A DNA stretch of 56,178 bases from a bacterium (GTDB lineage Bacteria > SZUA-79 > Acidulodesulfobacterales > Acidulodesulfobacteraceae). This document shows, in pieces, positions 48,846-56,178 of this stretch. The position numbers and the translations under genes are program-made. The stretch lies in NCBI GenBank assembly GCA_021850985.1, contig JAJZJX010000010.1:1-56178 (forward strand), read 5' to 3'. Each line of letters begins with the position of its first letter. The first letter of the stretch is position 1. The notes under the pieces were generated by a model, which did not search any database, was not told the DNA's origin, and saw nothing but the letters and a program-made list of their open reading frames with translations.

Positions 48846-50911
48846 AAAGTTTCTTTAATAGACAGTTTTATTTTTCCTGCCTTATCTATATCTAGTACTT
48901 TAACTTTCACTTCATCTCCTTCTTTCAATACGTCGGAAACTTTTTCCACTCTTTTATTATCTATCTGCGAAATATGGACTAATCCGTCTGTGCCCGGAAA
49001 TATCTCGACGAAAGCGCCGAAATCCATTATCTTTCTTACTTTACCGAGATAAATTTTACCTATTTCGGCTTCCTGGGTAATATCGTTTATCATAGCGACG
49101 ACAAGTTTAAGAGATTCTCCGTTGTTTGAAGAAATTGTCACTTTTCCAGAATCTTCTATATCTACTTTTGCGCCTGTTTTTTCGATTATTCCTTTTATGA
49201 CTTTTCCGCCGGAACCGATAACTTCCCTTACTTTTTCAGGCTTAACGTTCATGGTGACTATCCTGGGAGCGTTTTGCGCCATGTCTTTTCTAGGCTCCGA
49301 AATAGACTGAAGCATTATGCTAAGTATATGCAAACGTCCTTCTTTTGCCTGCGAAAGAGCGTTTCTTAAAATTTCGCTCGTAACTCCCGAAATTTTTATA
49401 TCCATCTGCAAAGCCGTGACTCCGTTAGACGTTCCCGCAACTTTGAAATCCATGTCGCCGAGATGGTCTTCATCGCCGAGAATGTCAGAAAGTATAGCTA
49501 TAGCGTCGCCTTCTTTTATGAGTCCCATGGCTATTCCGGCAACGGGAGCTTTTATAGGAACGCCGGCATCCATTAAAGCCAGAGTGCCTCCGCATATCGT
49601 AGCCTGAGAAGAAGAACCGTTAGATTCTAAAATTTCGGAAACAAGTCTTATAGTATATGGAAATTTTTCAGCTGGCGGAATTATATATCTTAAAGCTTTT
49701 TCACCGAGCGAACCGTGCCCGATTTCTCTTCTGCCCGGAGACCTGAGCGGCGCTACTTCGCCGACCGAAAAAGGAGGAAAATTATAATGAAGCATGAATC
49801 TTTTAGCGGATTCTTTCTCGGGCGCGTCTATTATCTGTTCGTCGAACTTTGTTCCAAGAGTCGCAGCGACCAAAGCCTGAGTTTCGCCTCTGGTAAAAAC
49901 CGCGCTGCCGTGAGCCATAGGCAATTCGCCGACGGAGCAAGTAATGGGCCTTATTTCTTTAAGTCCTCTTCCGTCAATTCTTAAACCGTCTTTTATTATA
50001 TTATTCCTTAATATGTCTTTTTGTATAGATTCCATAATATGCGATATTGCGGCTTCATGTTCCGGATAAGATTCTTTAAGGAGCTCGATAATTTTATTGT
50101 TTAAACTTTCGACTCTTTCGTTTCTCTCAAGCTTCGCCGGAATTCTAAGAGCATCTGACAAATCGTCGAACGAAAGCTCTTTTACTCTTTCATATAATCC
50201 GTCCGGCAGTTTAATTTCTTCTATAGAAACCTTTTTAATGTCTATTTCCGATAAAATACTATTCTGAAATTCGATTAATTCCTTAATTTTGCCGTGCGCA
50301 AACTCTATGGCAGAGATAAGCTCTTCTTCGTCTAACTCGTTGAAACTGCCCTCCACCATCGTTATGGCATTTTTAGAACCGGCGACTATAAGAAATGTAT
50401 CGCTTTCTTCAAGCTCTTTATATGTAGGATTGGCAATAAAATTACCGTTTATCCTGGCTACCCTGACGCCTGCCGTAGGTCCGTTAAAAGGAGCTTCGGA
50501 TAACATTAAAGAAAATGAAACGCCTATCATTGCAGCCATATCAGGATCGTTTTCGCCGTCCATAGATATAACCGTAGCTATAACCTGCGTATCTAAAAAA
50601 TAGTTATCAGGGAAAAGTGGTCTTATAGGCCTGTCTAAAAATCTTGAAGTCAAAACCTCTTTTTCACTGGGTCTTGCTTCCCTTTTAAAAAAACCTCCTG
50701 GTATTTTACCGGCGGCATAATATTTTTCGACGTAGTTAACGGTAAGCGGCAAAAAATCTGTGCCTTCTTTAATATTTTTGTTTAAGCACGTAGTAACGAG
50801 GACTTTAGTGCCCCCTATCGTTATCAATGCGCTTCCGGATGCCTGCTTTGCAAGCCTGCCCGTTTCCACGGTTATTTTTTTACCGTCGAACATTGTTGTT
50901 TTACTTGTCAT
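48842..50911 (-). CDS. pnp: Polyribonucleotide nucleotidyltransferase (PNPase)
   Basis: 3'-5' phosphorolytic exoribonuclease. The 689-residue protein has two RNase PH domains: the first with TTCLNKNIKEGTDFLPLTVNY and GGFFKREARPSEKE; the second with RIDGRGLKEIRPITCSVG, HGSAVFTRGETQALV and GDEDHLGDMDFKVAG (metal-binding aspartates). A KH domain (EKVREVIGSGGKVIKGI) and an S1 domain (GKVRKIMDFGAFVEIFPGTDGLVHIS) end the protein. Length is normal. It is separated from rpsO by 190 bp that include an inverted-repeat element. Confidence 0.97.
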   Translation of the reverse strand: MTSKTTMFDGKKITVETGRLAKQASGSALITIGGTKVLVTTCLNKNIKEGTDFLPLTVNYVEKYYAAGKIPGGFFKREARPSEKEVLTSRFLDRPIRPLFPDNYFLDTQVIATVISMDGENDPDMAAMIGVSFSLMLSEAPFNGPTAGVRVARINGNFIANPTYKELEESDTFLIVAGSKNAITMVEGSFNELDEEELISAIEFAHGKIKELIEFQNSILSEIDIKKVSIEEIKLPDGLYERVKELSFDDLSDALRIPAKLERNERVESLNNKIIELLKESYPEHEAAISHIMESIQKDILRNNIIKDGLRIDGRGLKEIRPITCSVGELPMAHGSAVFTRGETQALVAATLGTKFDEQIIDAPEKESAKRFMLHYNFPPFSVGEVAPLRSPGRREIGHGSLGEKALRYIIPPAEKFPYTIRLVSEILESNGSSSQATICGGTLALMDAGVPIKAPVAGIAMGLIKEGDAIAILSDILGDEDHLGDMDFKVAGTSNGVTALQMDIKISGVTSEILRNALSQAKEGRLHILSIMLQSISEPRKDMAQNAPRIVTMNVKPEKVREVIGSGGKVIKGIIEKTGAKVDIEDSGKVTISSNNGESLKLVVAMINDITQEAEIGKIYLGKVRKIMDFGAFVEIFPGTDGLVHISQIDNKRVEKVSDVLKEGDEVKVKVLDIDKAGKIKLSIKETL

Positions 50912-50994
50912 TTCATCTCCTATAAAATTATAAACAGTTTAAACTATTGTTGTAAATATAAACCTCAATACTGCGGTAGAAATTTTTTTTCTTT

Positions 50995-51083
50995 GGAAAA
51001 GGTGTCAGATTAATTTTCCGCAAGCCATTTGACTTATTAATTCACTTTTACATATACGGAAAATAAAACCTGACACCTTTTCC
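50995..51083. repeat. Inverted-repeat element family B, full copy 2 (between rpsO and pnp)
   Basis: About 89 bp bounded by GGAAAAGGTGTCAG (left) and CTGACACCTTTTCC (right), with CGGAAAAT/ATTTTCCG arms continuing inward. It is the best preserved copy. Transcription from rpsO to pnp would produce a long hairpin here, possibly affecting RNA processing. Confidence 0.85.
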
Positions 51084-51101
51084 ATATATTCAAATGCCGT
51101 T

Positions 51102-51371
51102 TTATTTGCGAAGGTCAAGAGATTCTATAAGAGCTTTATATCTTGCTTCGTCTTTATTTTTTAAATAATCCAAGAGATGTCTTCTTCTTGATACCATCTT
51201 CAGAAGCCCTCTTCTTGAATGATGGTCTTTTGCAAATTTTTTAAAATGTTCCGATAATAAATTAATTCTGTAGGTAAGCAGCGATACCTGGACCTCAACT
51301 GAACCGGAATCATGTTCGTGAGTTTTAAATTTGTTGATAATCGTAGTTTTTTCTTCTTTAGAAATAGCCAT
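51102..51371 (-). CDS. rpsO: 30S ribosomal protein S15
   Basis: Primary-binding protein of the small ribosomal subunit that contacts 16S rRNA helices 20-22. The 89-residue sequence is the normal length, with [39 protein letters not shown] and [16 protein letters not shown], all standard. It lies between truB and pnp, the common order. A GGGGG-containing Shine-Dalgarno region precedes the ATG. Confidence 0.98.
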   Translation of the reverse strand: MAISKEEKTTIINKFKTHEHDSGSVEVQVSLLTYRINLLSEHFKKFAKDHHSRRGLLKMVSRRRHLLDYLKNKDEARYKALIESLDLRK

Positions 51372-51414
51372 TTAATTTAACCCCCTTAAGGATATATTTA
51401 ATTTTAATTTATAT

Positions 51415-52182
51415 TTATACAATTTGTGACGGGCCGGAATTAAATTCCGCCCCATTAATATTAAGTTTAACGTTAATATTGCCGGCAGGTATAATGTTTT
51501 TTATTAAAAAATCTGCATCTTTTTCAATAAAATCCTGAGGCAAAGCGTTAGAAACATCAAAACCTCCCGCGCTTGTTCTTCTGAGGCTGTAAAGCTGAGC
51601 CGGAATATCGAATTTATCAATTATTTCTTGGGCAATAGCCCTTATATAAGTACCTTTAGAAACCGTGCATTTAAAATCTATAAAAGGATTGCCGACGGAT
51701 TTTATTTCAAAATTATATATTTTAACGACCGACGTAGGATTATCCGTAACTACGTCTATATTCTTTCTCGCATACTTATATAGAGGGATACCTTTGTATT
51801 TTCGCGCGCTGAAAGCGGGTATTTTCTGAATGAAATCCCCCGATATATTTTTTAAATAATTGGCTACGCTTTCGGCCTCGGAATCGGACACTTCCCTATA
51901 ACCGATTTGACTGCCGGTAATATCAAGCGTATCCGTGCTTATTCCAAGCCTTAAAGTCCCTTCATACGATTTAGGCATATTAACCAAACTATCCTGTAGT
52001 TTGGTAGCGTTATTTATAAGAACAGGCAAAACTCCCGTAGCAAAAGGATCTAACGTACCGGCATGCCCGACTTTTGAACAATGCAACCGTTTTTTAATAT
52101 GGTAATCTACATTAAACGAAGTCATATTTTCAGGCTTATCTATAATCAAAACTCCGTTTAAGCTTTTATCGTCCATTTTCAT
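51415..52182 (-). CDS. truB: tRNA pseudouridine(55) synthase
   Basis: Forms pseudouridine 55 in the T-loop of tRNAs. The protein of about 255 residues has GVLIIDKPENMTSFNVDY, the catalytic-aspartate motif VGHAGTLDPFATGVLPV, SARKYKGIPLYKYAR and KGTYIRAIAQEI. The frame begins at 52218 inside the end of the nrnA gene, but the ATG at 52182, 6 bp after the nrnA stop, precedes MKMDDKSLNG and is a better start. The last 13 or so residues (GAEFNSGPSQIV) are encoded by a family A palindrome, so the C-terminal tail is probably not part of the ancestral protein. Confidence 0.94.
   Translation of the reverse strand: MKMDDKSLNGVLIIDKPENMTSFNVDYHIKKRLHCSKVGHAGTLDPFATGVLPVLINNATKLQDSLVNMPKSYEGTLRLGISTDTLDITGSQIGYREVSDSEAESVANYLKNISGDFIQKIPAFSARKYKGIPLYKYARKNIDVVTDNPTSVVKIYNFEIKSVGNPFIDFKCTVSKGTYIRAIAQEIIDKFDIPAQLYSLRRTSAGGFDVSNALPQDFIEKDADFLIKNIIPAGNINVKLNINGAEFNSGPSQIV
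51430..51453. repeat. Palindromic repeat family A, copy inside the truB 3' end
   Basis: GGGCCGGAATTAAATTCCG then CCCC, a diverged copy of the family A palindrome within the last codons of truB. Confidence 0.65.
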
Positions 52183-52187
52183 AATTT

Positions 52188-53324
52188 TTATGCTTTTTCG
52201 TTTAATATCTCGCCGCAATATTTATATACATCTTTTTTAATTTCATTTATATCTCCGCTTACTTTGCATCCTGCTGCAAATTTATGCCCGCCTCCGCCGA
52301 ACTTTTCGGCAACGTATGCGACGTTTGCATAACTTTTTGACCTAAAATTCAACCTATACTGATTAAAACCGGTTTCCCTAAAAAATATTGCAATTTCTAC
52401 ACCCTGAATAGACCTTGGATAATTAACGAAATTTTCATACAACCCGTTAATTTTTCCGGAATCGGATTCCCTAAGAACGTCTTCTATCATTTTTTTGGTA
52501 CCGACCATAGATGCAACTTTTCCGCCTGAAGAAAATTCTAAGGTATTCAAGCTCTTTCCAAGCAAAAAGTACATCTCCGCAGGTTTAGTTTCAAAAAGTT
52601 CGGTTGCTATTGCAGACGGATCCAGCCTGTATTCGTTTAACACCGAACATATATAGAACGACCTTTTGTTTGCCGAAGAATAATGGAAAGAACCGGTATC
52701 GGTAAGAATAGACGTGTATAATGAAAGCGCTATATCGTCGCTTATAAAAGACAATATTTTAGCGCGTTCTTCTTTATCGCATGGCAAAGGTTCCGCAAAT
52801 TTATCTCCAAGGAAATTATCGAACGGCGAATATTTAATATTATTTATATATGCCCCGTATGCAAGGAAAAGATAAAAAAGAACTTCTCCTGCAGAACTTG
52901 CATCGGGAAGCACGAGATTTGCATGCCCGAAATTAGTGTTGGTAAAATGATGGTCTATATTAATTATTCTGTTTATTCCGGAAAGTTGTTCGTAATTTGA
53001 ACCGATTCTGGAAAATTCGCCGCAATCTACTACAATAAGAAGGTCAATCGGCTCTTTTGGAAATTCGTTTAAAAATTTATCAGACTCCGGTAAAAATTTC
53101 AAATTAGCAGGTATCTGATCTTTTTCATACAGATAGACCTCTTTATCCAAAGATTTCAGAAATAACCCCGTCGCTATAGCGGAACTTATAGCATCTCCTT
53201 CCGGATTTTCATGAGTGGATATCATTATTTTTTTTGACGTTTCTATTATGCGGAATATCTCGTCGGCGGTATTTTTAAAGTTGTTTAAATCCGAAACCGA
53301 ATAATCTTTCTTTAAAGATATCAT
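52188..53324 (-). CDS. nrnA: DHH-family phosphoesterase (NrnA-type oligoribonuclease / pAp phosphatase)
   Basis: Degrades nanoRNA and may hydrolyse pAp. The 378-residue protein has the DHH motif set: MISTHENPEGDAISSAI, DLLIVVDCGEFSRIG, IINIDHHFTN, and SILTDTGSFHYSSANKR. The DHHA1 domain has FGGGGHKFAAGCKVSG at the C-terminal end. An insertion of about 40 residues (KYSPFDNFLGDKFAEPLPCDKE region, about 165-190) lengthens it beyond the usual 320. It lies between rbfA and truB as in many Deltaproteobacteria and Firmicutes. Confidence 0.92.
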   Translation of the reverse strand: MISLKKDYSVSDLNNFKNTADEIFRIIETSKKIMISTHENPEGDAISSAIATGLFLKSLDKEVYLYEKDQIPANLKFLPESDKFLNEFPKEPIDLLIVVDCGEFSRIGSNYEQLSGINRIINIDHHFTNTNFGHANLVLPDASSAGEVLFYLFLAYGAYINNIKYSPFDNFLGDKFAEPLPCDKEERAKILSFISDDIALSLYTSILTDTGSFHYSSANKRSFYICSVLNEYRLDPSAIATELFETKPAEMYFLLGKSLNTLEFSSGGKVASMVGTKKMIEDVLRESDSGKINGLYENFVNYPRSIQGVEIAIFFRETGFNQYRLNFRSKSYANVAYVAEKFGGGGHKFAAGCKVSGDINEIKKDVYKYCGEILNEKA

Positions 53325-53345
53325 AAATTTGTATGCTTTTTTATT

Positions 53346-53699
53346 TTATTTGTTTAATTTATTAATTTTATAATTGTTTATTATGTTATTTATTTCAAAT
53401 GCCTGCTTTAATCCGTAGTAATATTCAAATCTTATTTCAGGAACAACCCTTAAAAGCACCTTTGAAAAAACTACTTTTTTAATAAAATTTTTAGAACTTT
53501 CAAAACCGCTTAATGCTTTTTTAATTTCTTTATCGGAACCTATAACGCTGAAAAATATTTTACAAAATTTCAGATCTTTAGAAATTTCGGCGTTTATAAT
53601 AGTAACATTTTTTAGTCTTGCATCGTTTACTTCAAATTCCAAACATAACGAAACTTCTCTTGCTATAAGTTCGGCGACCCTTTTATTTCTTTCTATCAA
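53346..53699 (-). CDS. rbfA: Ribosome-binding factor A
   Basis: Assists late maturation of the 30S subunit and 16S rRNA 5' processing. The 117-residue protein starts with RVAELIAREVSLCLEFEVND and continues with VTIINAEISKDLKFCKIFFSV and RVVPEIRFEYYYGL, typical of the KH-like RbfA fold. It lies directly after infB (24 bp), the near-universal arrangement. Confidence 0.94.
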   Translation of the reverse strand: MIERNKRVAELIAREVSLCLEFEVNDARLKNVTIINAEISKDLKFCKIFFSVIGSDKEIKKALSGFESSKNFIKKVVFSKVLLRVVPEIRFEYYYGLKQAFEINNIINNYKINKLNK

Positions 53700-53723
53700 T
53701 TTTTCTACAACCTCTTTTATTAT

Positions 53724-56087
53724 TTATATTTTACCGTCTGCGGATTCCAGAGTCTGTTTTATATATTCGATATCAAAAGCTTCTATTATATCTCCCGTTT
53801 TTACGTCGTTAAAATTTTCAAGCAAAATACCGCATTCAAAATTAGCCTGAACCTCTTTAACGTCGTCTTTAAATCTTTTTAGAGAATTTATGTGTCCGGT
53901 ATATACTACAACATTATCCCTGAGCAGTCTGACGTTAGAAGACCTTTTGATAATGCCGTTCAAAACGAAAGAGCCTGCGACGGCTCCGAATTTTGGAACG
54001 TTAAAAACATTCCTTACTTCGGCTTTTCCTGTAATTTTCTCGTTTTCTATAGGGGCAAGAAGCCCTTCCATAGCATCTTTAATGTCTTTGACCGCATCGT
54101 AAATTATGCTGTAATACCTTATTTCTATTCCTTCCGTTTCGCTTAGAGCCGAAGCTTTAGGCTCCGGACGGACGTTGAACGCTATAATTATCGAATTGGT
54201 TGCTTTTGCAAGCATAACGTCGCTTTCGGTTATAGCGGAAGCGCCGCCGTGAATAACGTTTACCTTAACTTTTGGATTGGAAAGTTTTTTAAACGACTGT
54301 ATTAATGCTTCCATCGAACCGTAAACATCTGTTTTTACTATTAACTTAAGTTCTTTTACGTCGCCTGTTTTAATTTTTTCATACAAACCTTCAAGAGTTA
54401 ATCTTGCATTTGAATTAAGTTCCGATTCTCGGTGTTTCAACTGCCTTTCCAAACTTATTCTTTTAGCTTCTTTTTCATCTTTAAGGGCTATAAAATTATC
54501 GCCGGGAGATGCGACTCCTTCTAATCCGAATATCTCGACGGGCGTAGAAGGTCCTGCGGACGATATTTTATTTCCCTTATAATCCAGCATAGCTCTGACT
54601 TTAACGTAATATAAACCGCAGACTGCGCTGTCGTTAACGTTTAAAGTTCCGCTCTGAATCAATACGGTGGCAACCGGCCCCCTTCCTTTATCGAGCTTTG
54701 CCTCTATAACGGTTCCTCTTGCAGGTTTATTTGGATTTGCCTTTAATTCCAATATTTCGGCTTGAAGAATAATAAGCTCTAAAAGTTCTTTTATTCCGGT
54801 GCCGGCTTTAGCAGAAACCTCCGCATAAAGAGTAGTCCCTCCAAGCTCTTCTGAAACAAGACCGTATTCTAAAAGACTGTTTTTAATTTTAGCGGGGTTA
54901 GCTCCGGGCTTGTCTATTTTATTTATTGCAACTATAATAGGAACGTTTGCCGCCTTAGCATGATTAATAGCTTCTATAGTCTGAGGCATAACTCCGTCGT
55001 CTGCGGCAACGACTAAAACGACGATATCGGTTATGCCGGCTCCTCTTGCCCTCATTTCCGTAAAAGCTTCGTGACCGGGGGTATCTAAAAAAGTTATCAT
55101 TGAACCGTCGATTTCGACGTTGTATGCTCCTATGTGCTGAGTTATACCTCCTGCTTCATTGGAGGTTACGTTTGTTTTTCTTATGGCATCCAGCAAAGAA
55201 GTTTTTCCGTGATCTACATGACCCATAACCGTAACTACCGGAGCTCTGGGTAAAAGCGATTCTTCTGTATCAACGGATTCTTCCAAAGCTACGGCTTCGT
55301 TAAAACTGACGTTTTCCACGGTATATCCGTACTCCGATGCAATAAGCGATGCGGTATCCACGTCTATTACGTGATTCATTGTAGCGATAATTCCGATATC
55401 CATTAGTTTTTTTATAACTTCTGCGGCTTTAACTCCAAGAGCCTGCGACAATTCGTTCACGGTAATACCGCTGCTGATTTTTATTACCTTTTTGGAGGCT
55501 TTTTTTTCCGGTATTATCTGCTGTATATGTTTAGCCTGCTTGCCGTGCTTGCCGCCGAATTTTCTTTTATTGTGTTTCCTGAAAACAAAAGATTCGCCTT
55601 CTTCCGACGTATCTATGAATTTCTCGTTTTTAGAAAATTTAAGCTGAGGCCCTTTCTTTATTTCTTCTTTTTTTACTGGCTTTTTATGTCCGGAAACATC
55701 GGCTGCTTCTTCGGCCAATGCTTTAACTTTCGATACGTCTAATGTCTTTATTACGCTAAGGACGTCAGGTTTTTGAACAGGTTCGTTTTTTGCTCCTTTT
55801 TTTAATTTCCCCGTCTTTTCTTTTTCTTTTGAATTTTTTTCCGATAATACGGCGTCTTGCGGCTGTTTAGTTTTTACCTGTTCTTTATCGGCTTTATCGG
55901 TTTCAACGGAAGCGGCCGAAACTTCGGCAGGGGCAGCGTGTATTTTTTTTTCGATATTTCCGGCTCTTTCAGCTTTACGCGCATCTGCGGAAGTCGCCGG
56001 TTCAGGCAAATTAACTTTAGATTCTTCCGGCTCCGCAACGCTCGCCCTTCTCCTTATAACTCCCTTAGAAACTCTTCTTTCTTCCAT
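53724..56087 (-). CDS. infB: Translation initiation factor IF-2
   Basis: GTPase that places initiator tRNA on the 30S subunit. The 787-residue protein has a charged, low-complexity N-terminus (about 1-200), an IF2-N module ([20 protein letters not shown]), then the G domain with [19 protein letters not shown] (G1), GITQHIGAY (G2), [11 protein letters not shown] (G3) and [12 protein letters not shown] (G4). Domains II-IV follow, with [18 protein letters not shown] and [11 protein letters not shown]. The start ATG at 56087 lies 28 bp after the stop of the preceding, partly included gene. Confidence 0.97.
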   Translation of the reverse strand: MEERRVSKGVIRRRASVAEPEESKVNLPEPATSADARKAERAGNIEKKIHAAPAEVSAASVETDKADKEQVKTKQPQDAVLSEKNSKEKEKTGKLKKGAKNEPVQKPDVLSVIKTLDVSKVKALAEEAADVSGHKKPVKKEEIKKGPQLKFSKNEKFIDTSEEGESFVFRKHNKRKFGGKHGKQAKHIQQIIPEKKASKKVIKISSGITVNELSQALGVKAAEVIKKLMDIGIIATMNHVIDVDTASLIASEYGYTVENVSFNEAVALEESVDTEESLLPRAPVVTVMGHVDHGKTSLLDAIRKTNVTSNEAGGITQHIGAYNVEIDGSMITFLDTPGHEAFTEMRARGAGITDIVVLVVAADDGVMPQTIEAINHAKAANVPIIVAINKIDKPGANPAKIKNSLLEYGLVSEELGGTTLYAEVSAKAGTGIKELLELIILQAEILELKANPNKPARGTVIEAKLDKGRGPVATVLIQSGTLNVNDSAVCGLYYVKVRAMLDYKGNKISSAGPSTPVEIFGLEGVASPGDNFIALKDEKEAKRISLERQLKHRESELNSNARLTLEGLYEKIKTGDVKELKLIVKTDVYGSMEALIQSFKKLSNPKVKVNVIHGGASAITESDVMLAKATNSIIIAFNVRPEPKASALSETEGIEIRYYSIIYDAVKDIKDAMEGLLAPIENEKITGKAEVRNVFNVPKFGAVAGSFVLNGIIKRSSNVRLLRDNVVVYTGHINSLKRFKDDVKEVQANFECGILLENFNDVKTGDIIEAFDIEYIKQTLESADGKI

Positions 56088-56114
56088 TATTTTTTTCCTT
56101 GTCGATAAAGATGT

Positions 56115-56178
56115 TTATATCGTATCCTGTTCTATTTTTTCTTTCAGTTCTAAATCCGCTTTAATTTTTTCCAAATAT
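56115..56178 (-). CDS. C-terminal end of an upstream gene, probably nusA (partial)
   Basis: Only the last 20 codons are in the window: YLEKIKADLELKEKIEQDTI and a stop at 56117-56115. The charged, helical tail has no diagnostic motif. In related genomes the gene before infB is nusA or a small ylxR-type gene, so the identity is from position only. Confidence 0.5.
   Translation of the reverse strand, partial: YLEKIKADLELKEKIEQDTI

Overview
The window is about 56 kb of AT-rich chromosome, densely coded with short gaps, from a diderm (Gram-negative) bacterium. The diderm evidence is an Mla-type lipid transporter, a Pal lipoprotein, a TraT-type lipoprotein and a beta-barrel porin. An anaerobic lifestyle is suggested by selenocysteine genes (selA, and a selD that itself carries an in-frame UGA), a ferredoxin-domain glutamate synthase in three separate genes, an HdrB/HdrC-like iron-sulfur protein and an ASKHA protein of the corrinoid-activator type. 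The mix fits an uncultured, low-GC, deltaproteobacterial-type lineage such as the Acidulodesulfobacterales, but that placement is inference from gene content only.

Layout. 1-10.2 kb (minus strand): tyrS, ymdB-like, rny, 5-formyl-THF cyclo-ligase, a 6S RNA candidate, zapA, a ZapB-like coiled coil, the three glutamate synthase genes and the hdrBC-like gene. 10.3-16.6 kb: a degenerate GGDEF protein, pgsA, a lytic transglycosylase, cbiC, rlmN, an ASKHA protein and selenoprotein selD. 16.6-20.6 kb: mlaD, mlaF, mlaE and an HNH nuclease. 20.7-30.2 kb: selA between two related repeats, recO, a small SMR-like transporter, murT, metH, murI, queF and gatD. 30.4-37.1 kb (mostly plus strand): bioF, bioC, pal (minus), dnaJ/cbpA with cbpM, bioB, ruvX and mltG. 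37.2-43.0 kb: traT and a molybdate/tungstate locus, with permease and ATPase on plus and binding protein and porin on minus. 43.3-50.9 kb: xseA, an MFS exporter with its TetR regulator, a DUF2301-like membrane protein, an M16 peptidase and pnp. 51.1-56.2 kb: the classical nusA(end)-infB-rbfA-nrnA-truB-rpsO translation cluster.

How genes work together. MurI, MurT and GatD could make D-glutamate and amidate it in lipid II. The MetH here lacks its C-terminal reactivation domain, and the ASKHA protein is a plausible substitute. SelA and SelD belong to one pathway. The molybdate permease gene and the porin-modA pair are each preceded by matching CGTTATAT-N8-ATATAACG-type inverted repeats, which suggests one ModE-like regulon that includes the porin.

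Several families of short palindromic or inverted repeats lie in the gaps. Two of them run into coding sequence and supply the last codons of xseA and truB. One 125-bp element before bioF has 22-bp terminal inverted repeats and a flanking TAAAT duplication. No transposase, CRISPR array, tRNA or rRNA gene was found.
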